Below are positions 36,639 to 44,526 of a DNA stretch of 64,000 nt, piece after piece (within the stretch, counting starts at the first letter, position 1; each line of letters starts with the position of its first letter). Both the position numbers and the translations under genes were made by a program. The notes beneath the pieces are model-generated. The model was not told where the DNA came from. It did no database searches and worked only from the letters and a program-made list of their open reading frames with translations. Origin of the DNA: an uncultured Bacillota bacterium (lineage in GTDB: Bacteria > Bacillota_I > Bacilli_A > Erysipelotrichales > Coprobacillaceae); NCBI GenBank assembly GCA_949290865.1, contig CASETM010000080.1, forward strand, positions 1 through 64,000. The letters are read 5' to 3'.

Positions 36639-37917
36639 AATCATAAAATTCAAATTCAAAATCAAGGATCGAAACAGTATCACCATTTTGGCATCCAGCT
36701 TCTCTTAATGCTTCATCGATGCCCATGTTACGCATTTTAATAGATAATCGCTTGATTGCATCATCACTGACAAGTGATGTCATCGAAACTATACGTTCAA
36801 TTTTCTTTCCGGTAACTGACCATTGACCATTACCATGATTATGAATTGTAAATGGTGCCTCTTCTTCTTCAAAACTGTAGACAACAGTATTTTCCTGTTC
36901 ATCCATCATATCAAATTTTGGTGCTGTTTCCAAAGCATCAGCAACTGCATATAGCACCTGATCAACACCATCGTGAATGATCGCAGAAATCGGAAAAACT
37001 TTAACATCAGGTCCAACCTTTTCCTTGAAAATTCTTAGATTTTCCTCCGCTCCTTCTTCATCCATCTTGTTGGCAACAACGATTTGCGGTCTTTCCAGCA
37101 GACGGTACTGATATTGTCCCAGTTCCTGATTGATCGTACAATAATCTTCATATGGATCCCTTCCTTCTTCAGCTCCCATATCAATAATATGAACGATCAC
37201 TCGACATCTTTCAATATGTCTTAAAAACTGATGACCCAGTCCTTTCCCTTGACTGGCACCTTCAATCAAACCAGGAAGATCAGCCATAACGAAACTGCGA
37301 CCGTCTTTGACCTGTACAACTCCCAAATTAGGCACGATTGTTGTAAAATGATAATCAGCAATTTCCGGACGTGCTCGTGATACAACTGACAGCAGCGTTG
37401 ATTTTCCAACCGAAGGAAAACCAACCAAACCAACATCTGCCAGCAATTTCAGTTCACAGCACACATCGAATTTTTCTCCTGGCTCTCCTCTTTCACAGAT
37501 CTGTGGGGCAGGATTACGCGAAGTTGCAAAACGAGCATTTCCGCGTCCTCCTCTGCCTCCTTTAGCCAGAACAACTCTCTGTTTATCTTCTGTTAAATCA
37601 GCCATGATCTGTCCTGATTCTTCATTGGTGATGACCGTTCCTACTGGAACTTTGATCAGCAGATCCCTGGCATCAGCTCCATGCATTTTTTTGGCCATAC
37701 CATTACCACCAGCACGCGCTTTATAGACACGGTTATATTTCAGATCCAAAAGCGTCGAAAGTGAATGAGTTGCTTCAAAAATGATGCTGCCACCTTTTCC
37801 ACCATCGCCACCAGCTGGTCCTCCTTTAGGAACATGAGCTTCACGTCGAAAAGCAACTGTTCCATCTCCACCTTTTCCGGCTTCAATATATATTTTTGCT
37901 TTATCAATAAATTGCAT
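36637..37917 (-). CDS. obg: GTPase Obg/CgtA
   Basis: A 426-residue essential GTPase linked to 50S assembly, stress and, in Bacillus, sporulation. The glycine-rich Obg fold is at 1-160 ([32 protein letters not shown]); the G domain has [21 protein letters not shown] and NKMD; the C-terminal OCT domain starts near 350 ([13 protein letters not shown]). GAGGTGG precedes the ATG. It follows the rplU-prp-rpmA set with a terminator in between, the same order as in Bacillus but without spo0B. Confidence 0.96.
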   Translation of the reverse strand: MQFIDKAKIYIEAGKGGDGTVAFRREAHVPKGGPAGGDGGKGGSIIFEATHSLSTLLDLKYNRVYKARAGGNGMAKKMHGADARDLLIKVPVGTVITNEESGQIMADLTEDKQRVVLAKGGRGGRGNARFATSRNPAPQICERGEPGEKFDVCCELKLLADVGLVGFPSVGKSTLLSVVSRARPEIADYHFTTIVPNLGVVQVKDGRSFVMADLPGLIEGASQGKGLGHQFLRHIERCRVIVHIIDMGAEEGRDPYEDYCTINQELGQYQYRLLERPQIVVANKMDEEGAEENLRIFKEKVGPDVKVFPISAIIHDGVDQVLYAVADALETAPKFDMMDEQENTVVYSFEEEEAPFTIHNHGNGQWSVTGKKIERIVSMTSLVSDDAIKRLSIKMRNMGIDEALREAGCQNGDTVSILDFEFEFYD

Positions 37918-37936
37918 CCTTCCACCTCTTTTCCAA

Positions 37937-37960
37937 GAAAAAAATCCCTTTGCAGGGATT
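37937..37960 (-). terminator. Terminator between rpmA and obg
   Basis: AATCCCT / AGGGATT with a 4-nt loop, then seven T on the minus strand. Only about 12 nt separate the U-run from the obg ribosome binding site, so obg is probably reached by read-through. Confidence 0.85.
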
Positions 37961-37963
37961 CAA

Positions 37964-38248
37964 TTATGCAGCTGGGTAAACTGAAACTTTCTTTCTATCT
38001 TTTCCCATTCTTTCAAATTTAACAATTCCATCACATTTTGCAAATAAAGTATCGTCTCCACCTTTACCTACATTTGTACCTGGATGAATTTTCGTACCTC
38101 TTTGTCTATAAATAATAGAACCAGCACTAGCGAATTGTCCATCTGCTAATTTAGCTCCTAATCTTTTTGCTTTAGAGTCACGACCGTTTTTAGTAGATCC
38201 AACCCCTTTTTTAGAAGCGAATAATTGTAAATCTAATTTGAACATCAT
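37964..38248 (-). CDS. rpmA: 50S ribosomal protein L27
   Basis: A 94-residue ribosomal protein of the peptidyl-transferase region. It carries the Firmicute N-terminal extension ending [11 protein letters not shown], which is cut after FA by the Prp protease; the mature N-terminus reaches the active site. [27 protein letters not shown] and [12 protein letters not shown] are diagnostic. The protease gene lies directly upstream. AAGGAGG precedes two successive ATG codons; either may be used. Confidence 0.97.
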   Translation of the reverse strand: MMFKLDLQLFASKKGVGSTKNGRDSKAKRLGAKLADGQFASAGSIIYRQRGTKIHPGTNVGKGGDDTLFAKCDGIVKFERMGKDRKKVSVYPAA

Positions 38249-38252
38249 TATT

Positions 38253-38576
38253 CTATTCCTCCTTATAGGTTATCTTTATAAATTGATGATAGCCATCTTC
38301 AAATGATAATAAACTTATTTCCAGTGTCTCTAGTATCACCTGCAAAGTTTCATCATTCTTGAGTACATCTATCATTATATTACCATTTTTCAATTCAATT
38401 GAACACATCTTTTGATCAATATATCCTTTTTTGGCAATGGTATTGCAAACACCTGTCGCAATGGCACTGACACCAGCACAAACCAGATCCTTACCGTAAT
38501 CATCAGCCTGAGCGTGTCCCTGAATCGTTACTTTCGTAATATCTTGTTTTTTTTTATAAATATTAACGCGAATCAT
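38253..38576 (-). CDS. prp: Ribosomal-processing cysteine protease Prp
   Basis: A 107-residue protease (YsxB family) that removes the N-terminal extension of L27. The catalytic pair is the His of [14 protein letters not shown] and the Cys of [13 protein letters not shown]. It lies between rplU and rpmA, the invariable place in Firmicutes, next to its substrate, whose LQLFA cleavage motif is visible. Its ATG overlaps the rplU stop by 1 nt (TAATG). Confidence 0.95.
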   Translation of the reverse strand: MIRVNIYKKKQDITKVTIQGHAQADDYGKDLVCAGVSAIATGVCNTIAKKGYIDQKMCSIELKNGNIMIDVLKNDETLQVILETLEISLLSFEDGYHQFIKITYKEE

Positions 38577-38887
38577 TATTTTACATTGATTGCATCAACA
38601 ACTAATTTTGTATAAGGTTGTCTATGACCTTGTTTTTTATGATAATGTTTTTTTGGATTATATTTGTAGATTGTGACTTTCTTTTCTTTTCCCTGTTTTT
38701 CAACAGTTGCTTCTACAGTTGCTCCTTCAACATAAGGAGTTCCAATTGATACTGTTTCATCACCAACTAATAAAACTTTATCAAAAGTGTATTTTTCTCC
38801 TGCTTCAACTTCTAATTTTTCTACAAAAATAACATCACCAGTTTCAACTTTGATCTGTTTTCCACCTGTTTCAATAATTGCGTACAT
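38576..38887 (-). CDS. rplU: 50S ribosomal protein L21
   Basis: A 103-residue 23S rRNA-binding protein. [26 protein letters not shown] and the C-terminal [20 protein letters not shown] are the family signatures. GGAGGTGCGG lies just upstream of the ATG. It is the first gene of the rplU-prp-rpmA operon and has a structured leader that can mask its ribosome binding site. Confidence 0.97.
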   Translation of the reverse strand: MYAIIETGGKQIKVETGDVIFVEKLEVEAGEKYTFDKVLLVGDETVSIGTPYVEGATVEATVEKQGKEKKVTIYKYNPKKHYHKKQGHRQPYTKLVVDAINVK

Positions 38888-38986
38888 ATCCGCACCTCCT
38901 ATAAAATATTTCTAAGACTCGCCAACCAAGGCAGCATTAGCATTTAATACCTTTTATGTGCGGTTGTAGTCTAGAGGTCTACAACA
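38888..38986 (-). ncRNA. L21 leader RNA (ribosomal protein operon leader)
   Basis: The about 100-nt transcript before rplU begins near 38986 and contains a 7-bp hairpin GTTGTAG / CTACAAC (38963-38985 on the plus strand). CCGCAC directly after the hairpin (38958-38963) is complementary to GTGCGG in the ribosome binding site region (38890-38895), so pairing could hide the site. This matches the conserved L21 leader known in Bacillus-type rplU operons, thought to bind L21 or another ribosomal product for feedback. Structure was judged by eye. Confidence 0.75.
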
Positions 38987-38991
38987 AGTGC

Positions 38992-39020
38992 ATTATAAAC
39001 TTTTTCATTATTAAAGTCAA
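38992..39020 (-). promoter_or_regulatory. Promoter of rplU-prp-rpmA
   Basis: TTGACT (39015-39020), 17-nt spacer, TATAAT (38992-38997). It overlaps the stop codon of the spoIVFB-like gene. Confidence 0.85.
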
Positions 39021-39721
39021 TGTGATTTCATTGATTTCATCAAATTAATTTTCATCTCTTCAAAGTCATAAAAGCGCTGACCAACAAAATAAAAATTCTG
39101 GTATGGTCGATAATATTTCAAGGTATGATGCAGTTTGATATGCTTTTTTTCATAATGATCTGCAAGAATAGTTTCCAGCATAAAAAGACGATAATTTTTC
39201 AGATACACAATATTCTGATAAAAAAGATAAATCAAAACAATCAGTTTCCCTAATGATCTGATATAGACAAATCCCAAAGCAATAATGATCAGTGATATGC
39301 GAATCTGCAGCCAGAACGTATTACGATAGTCAGTCAAATAAGAAAAAACTAACTGGATAAGCTTCGATCCATCTAAAGGATAAACTGGAATAAGATTAAA
39401 TATACCAATAAAAGCATTAATGATCACCAGATCATTTTTATCACAAAAAGAAAAAATGATCATCAGGATAAAATTGACCAAGGGTCCAGCCAGCAGCATC
39501 ACCAGTTCTTCTTCAACTCTATGCCTGCCAAAATCTTTTAAAGACAAAAATGCCCCAAAAGGCAAAATTTCCATATATTCGATATCAAAATCGAAATAGC
39601 ACGCAGCCAAATAATGTCCACATTCATGCAGTAAAGAAAACAGCAGAAAACCAACATATTCAGACATTCGAAAATAAAAAGCTACCAACAGATAAACAAA
39701 GGTAAAGGGATGTATTTTCAT
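39017..39721 (-). CDS. spoIVFB: SpoIVFB-like M50 intramembrane metalloprotease
   Basis: A 234-residue site-2 protease family membrane enzyme with about six hydrophobic segments. The zinc motif is LLHECGHYLAA (HEXXH), and the third ligand is in NLIPVYPLDGSKLIQL (NPxxDG-like). In Bacillus SpoIVFB cuts pro-sigma-K in the mother cell of the forespore. Here it sits between spoIVFA-like and rplU genes exactly as in Bacillus, which supports the same role. GGGGAT precedes the ATG and overlaps the end of spoIVFA. Confidence 0.88.
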   Translation of the reverse strand: MKIHPFTFVYLLVAFYFRMSEYVGFLLFSLLHECGHYLAACYFDFDIEYMEILPFGAFLSLKDFGRHRVEEELVMLLAGPLVNFILMIIFSFCDKNDLVIINAFIGIFNLIPVYPLDGSKLIQLVFSYLTDYRNTFWLQIRISLIIIALGFVYIRSLGKLIVLIYLFYQNIVYLKNYRLFMLETILADHYEKKHIKLHHTLKYYRPYQNFYFVGQRFYDFEEMKINLMKSMKSH

Positions 39722-39722
39722 A

Positions 39723-40277
39723 TTACATCCCCTGATATTCCTGATAAGTCATATTCTGACCAAGATGCTCAAACGTCATCTGAAACTGCTGATCATAGGT
39801 TGCCAGAACATCATCACTTCTTATCTCCTGAAACTGCGTAACCTGAATGTCTTTGACATGGGCGTAAGTAATTTCAACATCATTTTCATCTAAAACAACA
39901 AAATAATTTCCTAACAGATCATCATCTTCTTTAACTTCAATCACCCGGCCATCATCAAAAGCATTGATCTGATTACTGTCTCCACAGTAATAATCATCCT
40001 TGATATGCTGGTAAACAATATTCTCGCTGACCTGACTGTCTGCCGGCAAAAAACTATAGACACTTTCCGAAACAAAAGACACAAACCGCTGAACATAATC
40101 ATTATTAAAAATCTGACTTTCCAGTTTAGGATCATTCATTACGATCATCGATCCAATAACTACAATCATCAGAGTCATCATACGAATCATTCCATTATAC
40201 AATTTATTAAAATGATAACTGGTCAACGGTTTTTTCCTTTTCTCAATACGTTTTCTAACTTCATCTATATCAGACAT
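39723..40277 (-). CDS. spoIVFA: SpoIVFA-like regulator of SpoIVFB
   Basis: A 184-residue protein: basic cytosolic N-terminus (VRKRIEKRKKPLTSYHFNK), one membrane helix (MMTLMIVVIGSMIVM), then an extracytoplasmic M23-like fold without the metal ligands (GRVIEVKEDDDLLGNYFVVL, ITYAHVKDIQV). This is the layout of SpoIVFA, which holds SpoIVFB inactive until signalled. Identity rests on layout and gene order more than on sequence. The start is uncertain: ATG 40277 has GGTGAT only 3 nt upstream; ATG 40289 has no site. Confidence 0.75.
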   Translation of the reverse strand: MSDIDEVRKRIEKRKKPLTSYHFNKLYNGMIRMMTLMIVVIGSMIVMNDPKLESQIFNNDYVQRFVSFVSESVYSFLPADSQVSENIVYQHIKDDYYCGDSNQINAFDDGRVIEVKEDDDLLGNYFVVLDENDVEITYAHVKDIQVTQFQEIRSDDVLATYDQQFQMTFEHLGQNMTYQEYQGM

Positions 40278-40303
40278 GATATCACCCATTACATCATATG
40301 AAA

Positions 40304-41083
40304 TTATCCTAAAAAGATACGGGTTAATAAATTTCTTTTACGATATTTTGCGATCTCAACATCCTGACCCAGCATTCTTAAAGCAATATTTTGAAAACAA
40401 TGCTGCAGCAGATGCCCTTTTTCCAGATAGATCGGTCTTCCCCGATTATTGGCTTCGATCATCTCATGATCATCATAAACAATTCCTAAAAGTGGTAAAG
40501 CCAGAATTTCCTTGGCATCTTCAATCCTTAAAGATCTTCCCTCTTCAATATCATCAATATTCACCCGATTGATGATCATCGAAATGTGATGGATGTTTCT
40601 TTTCAGCAACAGACCAACGACCCTGTCATTATCTCTTAAAGTCGCTAGATCAAGATTCACGACGATAATAGCTTCATCAGCTATACTTGTCGCATAATCA
40701 AAACCATGTTCAATGCCCGCGGGACTGTCAATCAGAATAAAATCAAACTCTGTTTCCAGATGTTTGATCAAAGAAGCCATCACCTTGGCATCCAGATTCT
40801 GAAATGCCAGTGATTTACAGGCTGGAAGTAAAAAAAGACTGTCCTCTCTTTTATCCTTGACCAAAACCTGATGCAAATCGCATCGTCCCTGGATCACATC
40901 ATTTAAATCATAGACAACTCTGTTCTCCAGTCCCATCATAACATCCAGATTCTTTAAACCAAAATCACCATCAATCAGACAAACCTTATAATGATGATGC
41001 GCCAGTGCCATGGCAATATTGACACTCACACTGCTTTTCCCTACGCCACCTTTACCAGAAGTAACTGTTATTATTCTAGACAT
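40304..41083 (-). CDS. minD: Septum site-determining ATPase MinD
   Basis: A 259-residue membrane-associated ATPase that places MinC at the poles to block polar division. The deviant Walker A is TSGKGGVGKSSVSVNIAMAL; LIDGDFGLKNLDVMMGLENR and FILIDSPAGIEHGF (switch regions) follow; the C-terminus RKRNLLTRIFLG is the membrane-targeting amphipathic helix. Complete. ATG 41083 has GAGAGGAA 7 nt upstream and overlaps the end of minC by 8 bp. Confidence 0.96.
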   Translation of the reverse strand: MSRIITVTSGKGGVGKSSVSVNIAMALAHHHYKVCLIDGDFGLKNLDVMMGLENRVVYDLNDVIQGRCDLHQVLVKDKREDSLFLLPACKSLAFQNLDAKVMASLIKHLETEFDFILIDSPAGIEHGFDYATSIADEAIIVVNLDLATLRDNDRVVGLLLKRNIHHISMIINRVNIDDIEEGRSLRIEDAKEILALPLLGIVYDDHEMIEANNRGRPIYLEKGHLLQHCFQNIALRMLGQDVEIAKYRKRNLLTRIFLG

Positions 41084-41651
41084 TGATTGATTCCTCTCTT
41101 TCACAAATAATATCATTATCTTTATAATATAAAACGCACATTGTAAAACTTGTAAAATTATGTATCGATTTTCCAAAAAAACGAATTGTCGCATTTTTAT
41201 AGCTTTTTGCTGAAATCAAAGCATTTTCACTGACACCTTCGATCGTTCCATAGATTCCCTTTAAAACATATAGACGAGCATGAATATAAACCATGGCACC
41301 AGGATTGACCGTCCCCGTAATCAGTGTATCTTCATCAATATAAAGCACTTCCCCACCATGAACAGAACCATCAATAATCTGAATCTTTTTATCTTCTTTC
41401 TCTTCTTTTCTGACAAATCCACCAAACAAGATACATTTTGTTTCAATTAAACATTGAAATAAAGCAATTATCTGATCTTCATTTAAAATTCGACTTTTAA
41501 AATCAAAAAAAGCCTTTGGAAAATAATCTTTATGTTTAAAAAAAGATTTTTTCAAAAGACTTTTTAATTCATTTAACAGCTTATCAAAACTGATCTGATC
41601 ATTAAAAATAAAAATCAGACGTCCATTATAGTTCTTCACTAAAATATACAT
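41076..41651 (-). CDS. minC: Septum site-determining protein MinC
   Basis: A 191-residue inhibitor of FtsZ polymerisation. The divergent N-terminal FtsZ-binding domain covers about 1-85; the C-terminal beta-helix that dimerises and binds MinD shows VHGGEVLYIDEDTLITGTVN, PGAMVYIHARLYVLKGIYGT and the late SAKSYKNATIRFFG. The N-terminal half is weakly conserved, as usual. ATG 41651 follows AGAAGGTGAT. It overlaps mreD by 26 bp and minD by 8 bp. Confidence 0.88.
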   Translation of the reverse strand: MYILVKNYNGRLIFIFNDQISFDKLLNELKSLLKKSFFKHKDYFPKAFFDFKSRILNEDQIIALFQCLIETKCILFGGFVRKEEKEDKKIQIIDGSVHGGEVLYIDEDTLITGTVNPGAMVYIHARLYVLKGIYGTIEGVSENALISAKSYKNATIRFFGKSIHNFTSFTMCVLYYKDNDIICEREESINV

Positions 41652-42159
41652 TGACATCACCTTCTAACTTGATCTTATCGTGAACAATGTACACAATATT
41701 GAAAATAATAGCATTAAAAAACAATGTTGGAAGCAATCTCCAGACAATGAATGTTACTACAAACAATTTTGTTATACCGGTTATCCACATTAACAAATAT
41801 AACACAGATTCCTGTATGAAAATTGTCAAAACAACCATCGTCAGTGCTTCAAAATATGTAAAAGTAGCCTTTTTCATATACTGTTTTCCCATCCATGCAT
41901 ATCCTAAGAACAAAAGCGTATAAATAAAAACCGAATTTCCATAAATCACACTATAGTAAACACCACAGATCACAGCAAAAAAGTATCGATGTTCTTCATC
42001 AATATCATTATTAAGAAAAGTAAACATCATGACCCCTACATAAGAAACAATTGTTAAACCTGTCTTCAACAGATCATGAGGCAAATAAAAGCGTAATAAA
42101 CTGTCAACAACAAAACAAAGAAACATCACAACCAGAGAATGAGTTAATCTATTTTTCAT
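41626..42159 (-). CDS. mreD: Rod shape-determining protein MreD
   Basis: A 177-residue protein with about five membrane helices (LVVMFLCFVVDSLLRFYL, YFFAVICGVYYSVIYGN and others), of the MreD family that joins MreC and the elongation machinery. Identification relies on hydropathy, size and its place between mreC and minC. The start at 42159 follows AAGGTGA and lies 4 nt from the mreC stop. Confidence 0.85.
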   Translation of the reverse strand: MKNRLTHSLVVMFLCFVVDSLLRFYLPHDLLKTGLTIVSYVGVMMFTFLNNDIDEEHRYFFAVICGVYYSVIYGNSVFIYTLLFLGYAWMGKQYMKKATFTYFEALTMVVLTIFIQESVLYLLMWITGITKLFVVTFIVWRLLPTLFFNAIIFNIVYIVHDKIKLEGDVNVYFSEEL

Positions 42160-42163
42160 CACG

Positions 42164-43009
42164 TCAATTCACCTTTTTAACAACAACCACATATGACAGA
42201 TCATCAAAATCAGCAGCAGCCTTCACTCTCACCAATGTCGTTGTCCCATCACTGTTGGTATATAATTTTTTTGCTTTTCCAATATATATGCCTTTTGGAC
42301 TTTTTCCATCTCCGCCTAAACCAGAAGTATAAACCTTAGCATCTTTTTCCAGTTTATCAATCTTGCTAAGTAATGTCATTTCCAGATAGCCATTATTCAC
42401 ATCATATCCTTCAATAAGGCCATAAATCGTTTCTTCCCCATTCAAGATCATAACCGGTATCTTGCTGGCAGGTTTTTCACATGTCAGCAAAGAAACCGTT
42501 GCCGTCAGTTCATTAACAGACGTTACTGTTCCAATCATTCCTTTCGAATCGCAGACAACCATTCCTTCTTCAATTTCACTTTGACTTCCAGAGTCAATGA
42601 TGATCTCATCATTCCAGTTTGTTTGATCTCTTGTCTGAACACCTGCAACTTTGGTCTTATATTCTGTAGGCAGATAATCTATTTCACTGATTTCTTTTAA
42701 TTTATTCATTTCAGATGTCAGAACTTCGTTTTCTGATTCCAGACTAACATATGAATCCAGCTTTTCTTTCAGCAATTCATTTTCATCATAGACATCCTTC
42801 AATTCATAGTATTCACTAAAAATACCGCTGACAAACTCTAGAGGCTTTTTAACGAGATAGTATTCAACAGTCTGGACACTTGTACTGAGAAACTTACCAA
42901 GGCTAGACTGATTTTTCCCTACAAAAAACGAAAACATACTGATCAAAATAAAAACGCTGATTATACCAATGATAATTTTCTGATTTCTTTTTTTTCTTCT
43001 ATTATTCAT
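42164..43009 (-). CDS. mreC: Rod shape-determining protein MreC
   Basis: A 281-residue cell-shape protein with one N-terminal membrane helix (QKIIIGIISVFILISMFSFF), a coiled coil (about 70-110, ENELLKEKLDSYVSLESENE) and two beta domains outside the membrane (RDQTNWNDEIIIDSGS, CDSKGMIGTVTSV, SGLGGDGKSPKGIYIGK). ATG 43009 follows AGAGGTGAT. mreB, which normally precedes it, is not here; radC stands in front. It has its own promoter (43032-43060). Confidence 0.95.
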   Translation of the reverse strand: MNNRRKKRNQKIIIGIISVFILISMFSFFVGKNQSSLGKFLSTSVQTVEYYLVKKPLEFVSGIFSEYYELKDVYDENELLKEKLDSYVSLESENEVLTSEMNKLKEISEIDYLPTEYKTKVAGVQTRDQTNWNDEIIIDSGSQSEIEEGMVVCDSKGMIGTVTSVNELTATVSLLTCEKPASKIPVMILNGEETIYGLIEGYDVNNGYLEMTLLSKIDKLEKDAKVYTSGLGGDGKSPKGIYIGKAKKLYTNSDGTTTLVRVKAAADFDDLSYVVVVKKVN

Positions 43010-43031
43010 ACCATCACCTCTAGTAACACTC

Positions 43032-43060
43032 ATTATATAGTCAATATCCAAAAAAATCAA
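43032..43060 (-). promoter_or_regulatory. Promoter of mreC-mreD-minC-minD
   Basis: TTGATT (43055-43060), 17-nt spacer, TATAAT (43032-43037); overlaps the end of radC. Confidence 0.75.
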
Positions 43061-43740
43061 TTCCCTTTACAATCGAAGAGATAATCAGAAGCAAAACTAT
43101 AAAAACAGTTCCTGCCAATGATCAGATGATCAATCAGTTCAATCTGCAGCTGCTGTGCCATCATTGATAATTTTTCAGTTATTTCTCGATCTTCCTGAGA
43201 AGGCTGAGGATTGCCACTAGGATGATTATGTATCAGAATAATACGGGTTGCACCACAGCGCAGCGTATGTAAAAAAACCTCTCTCGGTTCAAGCATAGAA
43301 GCTGTCTCGCTGCCGATAAATAACAGTTTTTCCATAATGACTTCTAATTTAGCATTCAAACAAAGCAGGATAACTTTTTCTTGTTTTTCAAAAAGCAGCC
43401 TGTTTCTGACCAGCTGATAGCCATCCATGGGATCATTGATAATGTATCTTTTCTCGCGACATTCCTGCATCCGTTTGGCCAGTTCAATACTGGCCAGCAG
43501 TTCAATGGCTTTCGCTTGTTTAATTCCTTTGATCTGAATCAGACGATGATAATCTACATCCTTCAGTTTACTGAAACCACCTATCTCTTCCAGCAGAAAC
43601 TGAGCAAGCTTCATGACAGACATGTCTTTATTCCCCGTTCGCAGGATCACAGCCAGCAGTTCCTGATCGGATAACGTTTCTATCCCATATTGAACAGCTT
43701 TTTCTCGGGGACGTTCATATAATGGACAATTCAGCATCAT
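43057..43740 (-). CDS. radC: RadC/JAB-domain protein
   Basis: A 227-residue protein with an N-terminal helix-hairpin-helix region (PREKAVQYGIETLSDQELL, LIQIKGIKQAKAIELLA) and a C-terminal JAB/MPN+ metalloprotease-like domain with HNHPSGNPQPSQED as the metal motif. The name is historical: a role in DNA repair is not supported, and the true activity is unknown. AAGGAG precedes ATG 43740, which overlaps the SPOR gene stop by 4 bp. In Bacillus mreB follows radC; here it is absent. Confidence 0.93.
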   Translation of the reverse strand: MMLNCPLYERPREKAVQYGIETLSDQELLAVILRTGNKDMSVMKLAQFLLEEIGGFSKLKDVDYHRLIQIKGIKQAKAIELLASIELAKRMQECREKRYIINDPMDGYQLVRNRLLFEKQEKVILLCLNAKLEVIMEKLLFIGSETASMLEPREVFLHTLRCGATRIILIHNHPSGNPQPSQEDREITEKLSMMAQQLQIELIDHLIIGRNCFYSFASDYLFDCKGN

Positions 43741-44114
43741 TTCAACTCCTTATATATGTTTTCATATTTTTTTTGACTGATTTCCGCTTCATATTGACTG
43801 TCTATCATATATTCCTTAACCACACAGGTTACACCTTTCTGTGACAGTTCTGCCGCAAGGCGATCTGCTTCATCCTGCTGTAAAACAATCTGAGCAATCA
43901 CGACATAATTATCATCCTGATAACAATATCCTTCATAGCCAAGTTCACTAAGCTGAGCAATGGTCGTGTCAGCATTTTCCTGCTGATCATATCTTCCTAC
44001 CTGAATAACAAAAATACTGATATCCTGTTTTAAGATTGTATCAAGATATAAAAAAACAAAAATATTCATCAGAATCATTGTTCCCGCCAGCAACAGCATT
44101 GCCTTTCTTTTCAT
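43737..44114 (-). CDS. Membrane-anchored SPOR-domain protein
   Basis: A 125-residue protein with an N-terminal membrane anchor (MLLLAGTMILMNIFVFLYL) and a short SPOR-like domain (about 33-100: IFVIQVGRYDQQENADTTIA, YCYQDDNYVVIAQ). SPOR domains bind denuded peptidoglycan at division septa. It occupies the place of spoIIB/comC in Bacillus, and SpoIIB itself is a SPOR protein, so it could be a small functional counterpart; that is inference. It is coupled to radC by ATGA overlap. Confidence 0.78.
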   Translation of the reverse strand: MKRKAMLLLAGTMILMNIFVFLYLDTILKQDISIFVIQVGRYDQQENADTTIAQLSELGYEGYCYQDDNYVVIAQIVLQQDEADRLAAELSQKGVTCVVKEYMIDSQYEAEISQKKYENIYKELK

Positions 44115-44146
44115 GATCTCACCTCATCACATCTTATGCAGGCACA

Positions 44147-44182
44147 AAAAGAATATGAAAACGAACCGTTTCATATTCTTTT
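44147..44182 (-). terminator. Terminator of the double-glycine peptide gene
   Basis: A perfect 14-bp stem AAAAGAATATGAAA / TTTCATATTCTTTT with an 8-nt loop, followed by T on the minus strand. It lies 18 nt past the peptide stop. Confidence 0.88.
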
Positions 44183-44199
44183 CGTGACTTTAAATACAT

Positions 44200-44358
44200 T
44201 TAACGCCATTCAATTGAAATAAGCTTTGGAATCGATACTCTGCCACCATTAGAAAAAAGCATCTTGTATACAGCTGCACCGATTACGATACAAAGAATCA
44301 ACGTTCCTGCACCACCTCCGGTTATTTCCATCTGTTGTACTAACTGTAATTCATTCAT
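44200..44358 (-). CDS. 52-residue peptide with double-glycine leader (bacteriocin- or pheromone-like)
   Basis: MNELQLVQQMEITGG is a leader of the double-glycine type (hydrophobic residues at the usual places and GG before the cut). The predicted mature 37 residues start GAGTLILCIVIGAAVYKMLF, a glycine-rich membrane helix, and end SNGGRVSIPKLISIEWR. AAAGGAGG lies 7 nt before ATG 44358; a longer frame up to 44502 runs over the valS terminator and is rejected. It is a free-standing gene closed by a strong terminator. Such leaders are cut and exported by peptidase-containing ABC transporters; none is in the window. Could be a class II bacteriocin, a signal, or a small membrane peptide. Confidence 0.62.
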   Translation of the reverse strand: MNELQLVQQMEITGGGAGTLILCIVIGAAVYKMLFSNGGRVSIPKLISIEWR

Positions 44359-44453
44359 CCTATTTCCTCCTTTTTTCTGGAAAAGACAGCCACTAACTTC
44401 CTCACTTATATATAAGTCAGCAATTCCAGAATTACTCTTTATTTTAAAATAAT

Positions 44454-44520
44454 CAAAAAAAGATATCAGTTTGAAGTGAACACCATTATTTGGTCGATTC
44501 ATTTCAATTCTGATATCTTT
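44454..44520 (-). terminator. Long hairpin terminator of valS
   Basis: AAAGATATCAG and CTGATATCTTT close a stem of about 20 pairs that continues through TTGAA/TTCAA and TGAA/TTCA with bulges around a 17-nt loop; a run of seven T follows on the minus strand. It starts 7 nt after the valS stop. Confidence 0.82.
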
Positions 44521-44526
44521 TTATCA

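Noticed and set aside
40278-40320. Sigma-E-like promoter before spoIVFA
   Set aside because: CATATGAT could serve as a -10 box, but no acceptable -35 lies 12-14 nt upstream.
44359-44502. 48-codon N-terminal extension of the double-glycine peptide
   Set aside because: It overlaps the valS terminator hairpin, has no start-site signal, and the internal ATG at 44358 has a strong AAAGGAGG.
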